Positions 10,857-22,114 of a stretch of DNA of 64,000 nt are shown here, piece after piece. The stretch is from Anisus vortex (Eukaryota > Mollusca > Gastropoda > Planorbidae). Each line of letters starts with the position of its first letter. Position 1 is the stretch's first letter. A model generated the notes under the pieces. It did no database searches, was not told where the DNA came from, and was given only the letters and a program-made list of their open reading frames with translations. The stretch covers positions 4,406,587 to 4,470,586 of the forward strand of contig OX421505.1 of the NCBI GenBank assembly GCA_949126835.1, in the 5' to 3' direction. Position numbers and translations under genes: made by a program.

Positions 10857-11525
10857 GTTTACTATTTTCAGTGGCCTTTAGAAATAGATGATCGTACATA
10901 CAGTCAGAATGATTCCCAGCTTAAATACTCTTGAACTTGAAGCCTTTCCTTTAAATTTAAAAATAATGTCTAAATTTTAAATGACTAAGCAATGCTGCTC
11001 TGCACGACTTAATGTAATATAGAGTTAAACAAATTTCTGTTATAAAGTTATTAGTGTTATAAAGTTTGATTTGTGTATAAAGTTGAATTTAAATTCTGTA
11101 ACATACCTTAAGTACTGTTTCAGTATTGTTTGATAATAGACTCTCAGATTACTCATATTTATTGATTTATAAATTATCTTCAGAAAATGATAATAAACTA
11201 TACTTGAAGTTATGAAAAGTACATTTTAATATATTTCAATGTTATATTTTAATGCATTTGATTGAAGTTATCTGCAGGGTTGTAAGGTGGTTGATATCAT
11301 TTATTTCTTTAGTATGTATGTCTGTTTATTGCCAACATCACAGAATTTTGTTGTGCTAATAGTTTTTTTGTGATCATGTAGACTTCTTGATAATGTTTGA
11401 TTGATATGTTCTGATGTACAAAGTTAATACAGTTTCCTTATTGGTGACACTTAATGTGCTGTTTCGCTTTGTTAACTTTGTATGCAGCAAGTGTGTGTCC
11501 TCCTGTTTGTGTGTGTTTGCTGACA

Positions 11526-11531
11526 AATAAA
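11526..11531 (+). terminator. candidate poly(A) signal AATAAA
   Basis: AATAAA preceded by a GT-rich tract (TGTGTGTCCTCCTGTTTG). It is an alternative distal poly(A) site for CHEK1. Confidence 0.3.
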
Positions 11532-11654
11532 ACTCTGCTCATTAACTAAATATAACCTTTACCCTACATTCTGAGTTCTTCAAATATCAGACAATTCACT
11601 ATTTGACCTATTGTACATATATGCAAAGACCACTTACTTGTCTAGCCAGTACTA

Positions 11655-11890
11655 AAATAAGTAGAAATGCTATTAAACATTTCTACTGGTTGAAGAAACT
11701 GTATAGGGCTGCCAGGGCACTAATTTATCTAACCATGGCATGGTGTGGCCAGAACAATAATTGCTTTTTTTTCCAAACCAATAATTCTATAATAAGTATA
11801 AATGATATTAAACATTTCTACTGGTTGAAGAAACTGTATAGGGCTGCCAGGGCACTAAATTATCTCACCATGGCATGGCCAATACAATAT
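11655..11890. repeat. 138-bp partial tandem duplication
   Basis: The block starting ATTAAACATTTCTACTGGTT occurs at 11670 and again at 11808, with GGGCTGCCAGGGCACTAA and CCATGGCATGG in both copies. The open frame spanning it has no recognisable domain. Confidence 0.75.
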
Positions 11891-12423
11891 CGTCTTTTCC
11901 CAGCTAATAACACCAATCTTCAATCTCTGCTTTTATATGATAAAACCTGTAGCCTTTTCATGTAGAACAAACTGGAAGTTAATACTTTAAAAAAAATGTG
12001 TACTAGTACTAGTGTACACTTGTGTTGACATATACAACGAGATGGCTGTTGTAGGTTAAAAAAAAATTAAATAATAAAGATATTTAATGCTTTAAGAAAG
12101 AACACCTGCGTAATATTGATAATAATACAAGTTTTAAAATGACTTTTCATTTTATATTAAAACCTTGATTACCAGCATTAAAATTAAAGGGATCAATTTA
12201 TTTTTTCATTGTGGTTGCACCCTAAGTATTGTGCAGGGGTAATCAACATAATCAGAAACGTATCGTATTTTGATGACACACAGAGTCCTGGGTTAGAATC
12301 TTTGTTCTACCTAGCTCTGACAGTGTCATATCAACTCGTCTACAGACTTTTCGTCTACAGAAAGTAGGTCAACCGACAATTCGTCTACTGCGAAAACTGG
12401 TCTAACAATACTTCCTCCATTCA

Positions 12424-13587
<1,164 letters not shown>

Positions 13588-13671
13588 CTGTAAAAACTTA
13601 GTGGATTTGAATAACCTGAACAAATACCTACAAGAAGCACATGGTAAAAAAATAAAGATTCAGCAGATACG

Positions 13672-14078
13672 CAATCAAACAGAACAAAGCAAAAAACCAT
13701 TCTTCAGCATTTATCAGAAGCTTGGAGATGCTGGAAGGCCAATATTCCTTTGGAAAGTGAGTAAAGTTAATTAGTCAACAATCTTGGGTAGTAGTGAGCC
13801 TATACTTCAGAAAGCGTTCTTTAATGTCTTTTTGCAAACTGATGAATGATGCTGAAATTATTAACTTGTGTTCAATCAATGAATTATTTTTTTTACTTTT
13901 GACCTTGCTGTAAATGTAAGAATGGGTAATGTTGTGTTTGAAGGTGCCAGGGCTGCCAACTCCCATTGAGAACATGATTATGTGTTACGTCAAAGCCAAA
14001 GCAGACCGGTGGACCCACACGGCTCATTACAACAGGGAGACAATCAGGAGAGGAGCCACTGTCGACAAGACAGTTTGT
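13672..14078 (+). pseudogene. PRPF8: PRPF8 pseudogene, plus-strand block (exons E-F)
   Basis: Exon E (13672-13756) ends at a good donor AAA|GTGAGT. Exon F (13944-14078) follows acceptor TTTGAAG and keeps 45 codons of clear Prp8 sequence before similarity stops after KTVC. E continues the protein about 25 codons after exon D ends. Confidence 0.85.
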
Positions 14079-14299
14079 CTACCCACAATCTACCCACAAG
14101 CACAACAATCTCCTTTTCCCTTTTCTAAGTAAAACATCAAATCATTCACAACATTCAAAAGTCTGTATTTTCATTTCATAAAGCACTGTCAATGTCTTGT
14201 AGAAGTAACATGCTGCCTAAAGTAGAAGTTAAAGGACACCTAAACATGTGATAGAAACAAAGTATGTCCAACACTAAAAAAAGACATGTGTGTTCTTAC

Positions 14300-14359
14300 T
14301 CTAAGCTGCCACTCTACTAAATCTGTTCCAGTTATCATCTCTGTTATTGGATGTTCCAC
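14300..14359 (-). pseudogene. MCCC1: orphan exon of MCCC1 (biotin carboxylase signature)
   Basis: Twenty codons between a good acceptor (GACTGCAG) and donor (CTTAGA|GTAAGAAC) on the minus strand. They spell [20 protein letters not shown], the second biotin-carboxylase signature in the form used by methylcrotonoyl-CoA carboxylase alpha (PCCA and pyruvate carboxylase differ at several of these sites). MCCC1 is the mitochondrial biotin-dependent subunit of leucine breakdown. No neighbouring MCCC1 exon was found on either side, so this is most likely an isolated gene fragment, although a real exon with very long introns is not excluded. Confidence 0.72.
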
Positions 14360-14399
14360 CTGCAGTCTGATAAAATAGAACGTCATGTTTTTTACCATT

Positions 14400-15480
14400 A
14401 TAAACTCAACTGTCCATGTAGGAGCAAATATTTTTTAATATAACATTTCATAATTTGTGTCATGCTATACCTAAATGTTCTTCTCTCACCCCTCCCATAG
14501 ATTATTCTAAAACAAAGAGATATATGCCCACACCCACATGAAACAGTAAACCACACCCTAATACAAATTCCCAAGCTAATCTATCTCAGATATACATTAT
14601 TGCCCCCCCCCCCTCAACCTATCATTTCCAATACACTCTTAAAACAACACAGAACAGCTAAAAAAAAAGACAAAAATAAATTTGTTTGCCTGGTATTGAC
14701 TGCGAGAGCCAATAGCTTGGCTTGTAGAAGAAGAATATTCCCCCTCCCTATATTAACTTTAAAGTACAGACAGAGAGTAGAAGATGAACACTGCCATACA
14801 TTTTCAACGAAAATAATAATAATATTGTGTTCTGGATGCACATTTAAACATCGTTGTTTTATCTTTCAATCTCAAACTTTGATTTCACGATAGGAAATGT
14901 CAAAAGAAGTAAATTTGTCAGGAATTTGGATTAAAAGGGGGAGGGGCAAAGAAGTCTAGTGTCAGCTTGTTCGAACTTTTATTCCTGGTTCAAAGCCAAA
15001 TATTAAGTGTCTCTTTTTTCTATCTCCCAGGTTTGGAAGGTGTTCCGTAAAAGTCTACCCAGCTCTGGTGAGAATTGAGCTGGCCACACATCTATCACAT
15101 TACATTTGTGTGCCATGGCCACGGAAAATGGTGAATCCGAAGATAAGAATTTATCGCTCTCAGACGGTGACAGACCCTTTTTTTGTTTTTTAGTGTTAGT
15201 TGTTTGTTCTTTGTTATTTTTCGGGGTGGGAGGGGGTGTGAGAGGTGGGTAGCTGCAGCAAGAAACGAGGGAGTATTGGGTGGCAGAGGGTGGGCGGGTG
15301 AAAGGGGGGAGGGAAGTTAACGTGTGTATTTATCACTCCCCCCAACACACACACACACAGCTTCCTTCCCAAATACTTCGATGGTAGTCCTATTCATCTA
15401 ATTGAGTTAATTATAGGATGTTTAGTCGATCGACTGTTTTTGTGTGGTTTGGTCAAATGAAGATCCGCGAGTGTGGCCTG
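14400..15480. other. intergenic, no gene seen
   Basis: C-rich and G-rich homopolymer tracts, a CA run near 15345 and a partial SINE B copy at 15020-15140. No supported exon. Confidence 0.4.
15020..15140 (+). mobile_element. SINE family B, partial
   Basis: Contains GTCTACCCAGCTCTG, GAGCTGGCCACAC and GCCATGGCCACGGAAAATGGTGAA in the family B order. Head and tail are degraded. Confidence 0.55.
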
Positions 15481-15488
15481 AAGATGGG

Positions 15489-16395
15489 GGAGTGGACTGC
15501 TGGTGAGAGCGTTATGACTAAGGGGAGTGGACTGCTGGTGTGAGCGTTATGACTAAGGGGAGTGGACTGCTGGTGTGAGCGTTATGACCAAGGGGAGTGG
15601 ACTGCTGGTGTGAGCGTTATGACCAAGAGGAGTGGACTGCTGGTGTGAGCGTTATGACCAAGGGTAGTGGACTGCTGGTGTGAGCGTTATGACCAAGGGG
15701 AGTGGACTGCTGGTGTGAGCGTTATGACCAAGGGGAGTGGACTGCTGGTGTGAGCGTTATGACCAAGGGGAGTGGACTGCTGGTGTGAGCGTTATGACCA
15801 AGGGGAGTGGACTGCTGGTGTGAGCGTTATGACCAAGGGTAGTGGGCTGCTGGTGTGAGCGTTATGACCAAGGGGAGTGGACTGCTGGTGTGAGCGTTAT
15901 GACCAAGGGTAGTGGACTGCTGGTGTGAGCGTTATGACCAAGGGGAGTGGACTGCTGGCGTGAGCGTTATGACCAAGGGGAGTGGACTGCTGGTGTGAGC
16001 GTTATGACCAAGGGTAGTGGACTGCTGGTGTGAGCGTTATGACCAAGGGGAGTGGACTGCTGGTGTGAGCGTTATGACCAAGGGTAATGGACTGCTGGTG
16101 TGAGCGTTATGACCAAGGGGACTGGACTGCTGGTGTGAGCGTTATGACCAAGGGGAGTGGACTGCTGGTGTGAGCGTTATGACCAAGGGGAGTGGACTGC
16201 TGGTGTGAGCGTTATGACCAAGGGGAGTGGACTGCTGGTGTGAGCGTTATGACCAAGGGTAGTGGACTGCTAGTGTGAGCGTTATGACCAAGGGGAGTGG
16301 ACTGCTGGTGTGAGCGTTATGACCAAGGGTAGTGGACTGCTGGTGTGAGCGTTATGACCAAGGGGAGTTGACTGCTTGTATGAGCGTTATGACCA
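15489..16395. repeat. 35-bp minisatellite, about 26 copies
   Basis: Unit GACCAAGGGGAGTGGACTGC followed by TGGTGTGAGCGTTAT. Units alternate between GGGGAG and GGGTAG variants, a possible higher-order pattern. GC-rich compared with its surroundings. Confidence 0.95.
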
Positions 16396-16511
16396 GGGGG
16401 GCGGTTTGACTGTCAGATGCAGCGTCAGACATCGGGGATTGAAAGAGTAGGGGGCTGTGAACAAATGATGCACCCCCCCCCCAATTATCACTTAAAAACT
16501 TGTCACCTATA

Positions 16512-17056
16512 GGCCTATGCATTGTCAACTATATATATTGTCAGCTATATGTATTTTCAGCTATATGTATTGTCAGCTATGTGTATTGTCAGCTATATGT
16601 ATTGTCAACTATATGTATTGTCAGCTATATGCATTTTCAAATATATGTTGTGTCAACTATATGTTGTGTCAACTATATGTATTGTCAACTATATGTATTG
16701 TCAACTATGTGTATTGTCAACTATAAGTATTGTCAACTATATGTATTGTCATATATGTATTGTCAACTATATGTATTGTCAACTATATGTATTGTCAACT
16801 ATATGTATTGTCAACTATATTTATTGTCAACTATATGTATTGTCAACTATATGTATTGTCAACTATATGTATTATCAACTATATGTATTGTCAACTATAT
16901 GTATTGTCAGCTATATGCATTGTCAACTATATTTATTGTAAGCTATATGTATTGCCAACTATATTTATTGTCAACTATATGTATTGTCAACTATATGTAC
17001 TGTCAACTACATGTATTGTCAACTATATGCATTGTCAACTATATGTATTGTCAACT
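16512..17056. repeat. 16-bp minisatellite, about 34 copies
   Basis: Unit TATTGTCAACTATATG. Without stop codons in several frames, it generates repetitive ORFs up to 246 codons that are not genes (16 is not a multiple of 3, so all three frames cycle through the same peptide). Confidence 0.95.
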
Positions 17057-17530
17057 AGGACCAGGACTGTGTTGGGCACAGTCTTTTGACCAGTTTTATA
17101 CAAACACGGGTAATGAGAAGGGGAGAGAGAAGAGAGAAGAGAAAAACAAGACCTTGTCTGTAACATGGAGAAGAGATTGGGGAGTTGAGACATATTTTGA
17201 TGATGTTCGTGAGACTATGTTTTTGGATGTACAGTTATAAGGACACTGTATAGAAGTGATTTTCGGAACTATGTGATTAATGTTGAAAAGTGTTACTTAA
17301 TGTTTCAAGAACTATTTTGTGTGTATCGTGAATAAAATATATATGTCTAAGCATTGGAGTTGTATTCTTTGTATGAGGTGAAACATATGAAGTGCATCCC
17401 ATGCTTGTTGTGAGAACTGACTTGACGGGAGGAAATAATGTAACACATGGGGATGTTACATGTATGATGCATGATTTTATGGTAGGCTGCAGAGCATCAT
17501 TCAGAGGTTTCCTAGCGGAGACATAACCAT
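17057..17530. other. short intergenic stretch with AATAAA
   Basis: No domain recognised. AATAAA occurs near 17330. The open frame running out of the minisatellite to 17240 is probably chance. Confidence 0.35.
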
Positions 17531-17534
17531 GTTG

Positions 17535-18202
17535 ATTTTTACCTTAACGCTAAAATAGCAGACGACAATACTGGTTATGAAGAGTTGATGGGTCGAGTGG
17601 GGTTGGGAGATATGAGTGACAATGGTGAGATGTTTGCAGATCTGTGTGCTGCAAACAGCCTTGTCATCGGCGGTAGCATCTTCCCCCATAGAAAGATACA
17701 CAAAGTCACCTGGCTCTCACCAGACCTCCACACCGGAAACCAGATAGACCATATATCTCCAAGAAGTTCAGGAGGTCCCTGCAAGATGTACGTGTTAGGA
17801 GAGGAGCGGACGTGGCTTCAGACCACCACCCACAATACTTCTCAGACCAAACGCCAGGAATTCAAGCTGGTACTTGCAAAGAAATTGCAAGTCCTGCGTG
17901 AAATGATGGATGAAGAAGAAGCAACAATAGACAAGGAATGGAGAACAGTGGAAACAACAATAAAGACAGTCTGCCAGGAAGTCTTGGGCCCACAGAAACA
18001 CAACCACAAGGAATGTCTCTCAACGGACTCCCTGAAGAAAATAGAACAAAGAAGAGAAATGAAGGCAGTACTAAACAGCAGTCGGACGCGTGCAGAGAAG
18101 GCCAAGGCACAGGAACAATACTCACAGGCAATCAAGTGTGTAAAGAAGAGCATCAAAGCTGACAAAAAGAATTGTGCAGATGCTTTTGGTAAATTAAGCT
18201 GA
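17535..18202 (+). pseudogene. LINE endonuclease remnant (RTE-like)
   Basis: Codes the end of an APE-type endonuclease (SLVIGGSIFPHRKIHKVTWL, then GNQIDHI and, after a frameshift near 17760, a GADVASDHH block) and the following linker (TVCQEVLGPQKHNHKE, KSIKADKK). This is the layout of craniofacial-development-protein-2-like LINEs. The DNA copy stops at 18202, where gypsy pol sequence begins; no RT domain follows. It belongs to a different LINE subfamily from the copy at 814-3290. Confidence 0.78.
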
Positions 18203-18204
18203 AA

Positions 18205-19440
18205 AAAAACTGTACAGATCTTACAACGTTTAACACACCGTTTGGAAGATACACGTTTTTAAGACTGCCTTTTGGGCTAAATTCTTCAGCAGAAGTATTT
18301 GCGAAAAGATTTTACCAAACATTTTAGCATATTGCAGGGGTAGAAACATACATGGATTAATTGTTAATAGTTGGCAAGACTATAGAAGTTCATGATAGGA
18401 TACTGAAGAAAGTACTAGAAACAGCAAGACAAAAAGGTATCAGGCTAAGACCATCGAAATACAGTATGAGAGTCAAGGAAGTTAAATTCATAGGGCATAT
18501 CATTACAGATAATTGAATCAAACCTGACAGCTCTAAGATTGAAGCAATACACTCAATGCCATGTCTGTCAATTCGCAAAGATCTGGAAAGATTTTTAGGA
18601 AAGATCAATTATCTTGGAAAGTTTATTCCAAATTTATCTGACACAACTGCACCTTTAAGAGAGCTGCTTAAACAAGACAAAGAATGGATGTGGCTAGAAC
18701 AACACCAGATAGCAATAGATCAGTTAAAGACAGTTATAACAACAGCACCAGTGTTAGTTTTCTATTATATTTCAATGCCCATCAAGTTGTCAGTAGAAGC
18801 ATTACAAGAAGGACTTGGCGCAGTTATTTTTCAAAATGGTGGCCCTGTAGCTTACGCATCTAGGGTCTCTGACAGAATGTGAAAAAAATTACGCTCAAAT
18901 TGAAATAGAAATGTTGGCTATAGTGTTCGGAGTTGAACATTTTCACAAGCCACTTGAGGCGATTGTAAAAACGCCTTTGTCGTCTGCACCACCAAGGCTT
19001 CAGAGGATGCTACTTCGGCTTATGAAATATGATATACTGCTTGAATAAAAGCTTGGAAAAGAAATGCAAATTCCAGACACCCTCTCAAGGGAATCTCTCC
19101 CAAAGCAGCATCCATCTAGTAAAGACTGGGACGCTCAAGTATTTCTTATTATGGACAACCTTCCCATAAATGATGAAAAATTAAAAGCTTCACAAGAAGC
19201 TACTTCAAATGATACTATTCTTGTCTGTTTAAGACAACATATATTAACAGGATGGCCATATAGAAAAGCAGACATTCACCAAAAAATAGGAAAGTATGCT
19301 GAAGAACTGTCTGAAAGCAATGGTCTTTTTTTTCAGTGGAGAACGAATCATCGTTACAAAATTATTACAAAAGGAAATGCTTCAGAAAATACATGAAGGA
19401 CATCTGGGGCGTGATAAATATCTTGCCAAAGCAATTTATA
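18205..19440 (+). pseudogene. Ty3/gypsy pol remnant (RT - RNase H - start of integrase)
   Basis: Plus-strand RT from the FNTPFGRYTFLRLPFGLNSS block through GHII, the RT-RNase H connection (FLGKINYLGKFIPNLSD) and RNase H remnants, to an integrase zinc-binding start at about 19390 (GHLGRDKY). Similar to the K02A2.6-like gypsy proteins of invertebrates. Many stops, frameshifts and an internal deletion in RNase H (sequence jumps from EHFHK to PLEAIVKT). No LTR found. Order RT before integrase is canonical, unlike the elements at 34-57 kb. Confidence 0.82.
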
Positions 19441-19665
19441 TTGATCAATATATTGAATGTGGCTAGCAGGTCGTTGTATTGATCAATATCTTATGTGGCT
19501 AGAATCAATATATCTAATGTGTCTAGCAGGTCGTTGTATTGATCAATATTTTGAATGTGGCTAGCAGGTCGTTGTATTGATCAATAACATGAATGTGGCT
19601 AGCAGGTCGTTGTACTGATCAATATATTGAATGTAGCTAGCAGGTCGTTGTATTGATCAATATCC
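19436..19665. repeat. 38-bp minisatellite, about 6 copies
   Basis: Unit TTGATCAATATATTGAATGT plus GGCTAGCAGGTCGTTGTA. One unit is internally shortened. Confidence 0.9.
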
Positions 19666-19727
19666 TGGTGTGATCTTTTGGTAAATAAAGTATATTTAAA
19701 CTATTGTATTGAAATTAAATGATCTTA

Positions 19728-19903
19728 TCTTATATCTTATAAGTTTACAGACGTTCCTTCTAGGTAGAAGATTATTACGTCCACTAGGCCCAAAACTCCT
19801 GCAGGGCGACAGGGATCCACCGGTGGCAGGGCTAGAACCCGCGACCTGTCAGTTGGTTTTTGGTTGACAGTCCGGTGATCTAACCGCTGGACCAGCCGGC
19901 TTC
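19728..19903 (-). mobile_element. tRNA-derived SINE, family A, near complete
   Basis: On the minus strand: head CCGGCTGGTCCAGCGGTTAG (box A), GCGGGTTCTAGCC (box B), GCAGGAGTTTTGGGCCTAGT, and a tail GGACGTAATAATCTTCTACC followed by AGATATAAGATAAGAT. The tail is shared with isolated fragments elsewhere in the window and probably matches the 3' end of a partner LINE. Confidence 0.8.
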
Positions 19904-20300
19904 CTATTATTGGTATTGTAATTAATGTAATTCCTTTATTGTACAGAAATTTAAAACATTTAATAAACAAGAACATACAATACACATAATGTAATTTAAA
20001 CAACCAAAAAGTTTTAAAATGTTGATTTCTTTTTTATTTTACTATGTAAATGTTTAACAAATAAATATTATTTTTGTTCAATCCTTAAATACTTAGCAGT
20101 ACGTGGAGTAAAAATAAATATTTCCAACACAAACTTTTTGAAAATATTTGTATGTATAAAATAACTAAGTATTTTTGTATTATTATACTAATTTGTTTTT
20201 TTTTAGTTTTCTATTTCTGTTCTTTATTTCCTTACTTAATAAATTCATTCAAAGCTAACAGAAAGAAGAAGTCAGAAGTAAAGAAAGAGTAGAAATAGTT

Positions 20301-20637
20301 GATTGTATATAGCATTACTGAAACTTTAATATTGTTTACTGTATAATTGATTGTATATATAGCATTACTGAAACTTTAATATTGTTTACTGTATAATTGA
20401 TTGTATATATAGCATTACAGAAACTTTAATATGGTTTACCGTATAGTTGATTGTATATAGCATTACAGAAACTTTAATATTGTTTACTGTATAGTTGATT
20501 GTATCTAGCATTACTGAAACTTTAATATTGTTTACTGTATAGGTGATTGTATATAGCATTACTGAAACTGTAATATTGTTTTCTGTATAGTTGATTGTAT
20601 AAAGCATTACTGAAACTTTAATATTGTTTACTGTATA
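20301..20637. repeat. 48-bp minisatellite, about 7 copies
   Basis: Unit GATTGTATATAGCATTACTG followed by AAACTTTAATATTGTTTACTGTATAGTT. The minus-strand ORF over it is a repeat artefact. Confidence 0.9.
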
Positions 20638-20639
20638 GT

Positions 20640-21161
20640 ATTATCTATTTTATTAATAATGTATTTTGTTAAGATAATTCTAGAATGAATTAAATAAAAA
20701 TATTTCAAGTTTACATTTATTAGATGTAAACTTAATAACATAAGAAGTAAATTGCCAATAGATAAACTTTTATAAATAGAAGACAAAATAAACGTTTCAT
20801 ACTAAAACATTGATACAATAAATAAATAAATTTAAATAAATACAACAAAGATGTAAATAGATTCATGTATAAAGTTTATTGATGAAAAACTAAACAAAAA
20901 GTTAAATTTATGATAGGAAAATGTTTACACAATTTTTTTTTTTAGTTTACATGTCCCAATTGTTCATACAATTTATAACAAAATAAAGAAAACAAAATAT
21001 AATTCTAAGTTAAACTAAACTAAATATAAATAGATTTATAGATGTAATATATAGTAAGAATATATTTATCAGTTGATTATAAAGTGAAAGTAACATGATA
21101 TAAAAAGTTATCAGATATCTTCATGTTGTTTGTTTACATCTAATTACACAAGGGACAGAAC
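20640..21161. other. AT-rich 3' flank of the 403-residue gene
   Basis: No coding signal. It probably contains the 3' UTR of the minus-strand gene; TTTATT (AATAAA on the minus strand) occurs near 20874. Confidence 0.4.
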
Positions 21162-22114
21162 TCACATTACAAAACCAACCCCACTTTGATTAAGTCCAGA
21201 CTTTAAACTTGTACTATGGACAAGGTCAGTAGACCACACCCTAGTCTCATACCCCACACAGTGGACATTGGCTCCACTACTTCCTGGACATGTACATGTT
21301 GTATAGGTGAACCTATTAAAGTGCTCACCCACCTTGTATTTGTCGTTCCATTGACCAACACTGACCTGTTTAGAACAGCCATGAGGATGTGAAACTATAA
21401 ATGTCAGCTTGAACACATCTCTAGATTCCAGGTATTTGTTCCTGACTTTCCACAAGATATCTAAATAATGTTTCTGCATTTCCTCCAATTTATTTCCTAT
21501 ATTTTTGTCACATGTCACACATTTCAACTTACACCTGTCATGCTCAATGTTTACACCAACAACACTGACCTTATCAACAATGACCACTGGGCTATCATCT
21601 CTGTCATAAAACAATCTCAAGGACGTGTGGTTTGCCTCAATGTCATCAAACACCACATGTGCGGCTGTATTCACATCAAATTCCCACCACACATTGCTGG
21701 GTGAGTCTGAACCTTCACAATTTTTACACCAACAGTTTCTCCAGTTGTTCCAAGGTTTAATATATCCATTTTGATCAACTCCATTTCTGAACTTCCTCAT
21801 ATCCTGCATACTTCCACTTCCTGTCCTCAAGTTTGTAGAGTTTCTCATGATGTAAAAAGGATATGGAGCATTTGTCTTTGGCCAAACCTCTGGTCTGCCT
21901 GGACTGATCATTATAACAGCCACTCTAACTATCAGGTCAGCTGTAGCCTTGATGAATTCATACAAATCATTGTCTCGATGACCTTCAGGTAGATGTTTTA
22001 AGGAGAATAATCCAACAGGTATAAACTCTTTATGACCTGGATTCTTTCTACAGCCTGTAAGGTATTTATGCAAGTCTGCCTCACTTTTTTCAACCAGCTG
22101 AGTTTCGTGATCAC
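21162..22114 (-). CDS. terminal exon of the 403-residue gene
   Basis: Acceptor GCTATACAG in phase 1, then 317 codons to the stop. It holds the conserved-looking core, with paired cysteines that suggest metal binding or disulfides. The open frame runs 28 bases further upstream into the intron, which is not used in this model. Confidence 0.8.

Noticed and set aside
13640..13756. Open frame [16 protein letters not shown] as a new exon
   Set aside because: The DNA matches PRPF8 in other frames ([14 protein letters not shown]); the open frame results from small indels.
15489..16395. CRISPR-like regular repeat array
   Set aside because: There are no unique spacers; it is a plain tandem minisatellite in an animal genome. 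The same holds for the arrays at 28.6 and 31.1 kb.
16500..17240. 246-codon ORF and three overlapping repetitive ORFs
   Set aside because: They are the 16-bp minisatellite read in all frames, giving the same Tyr/Cys/Gln/Leu peptide. No gene signal.
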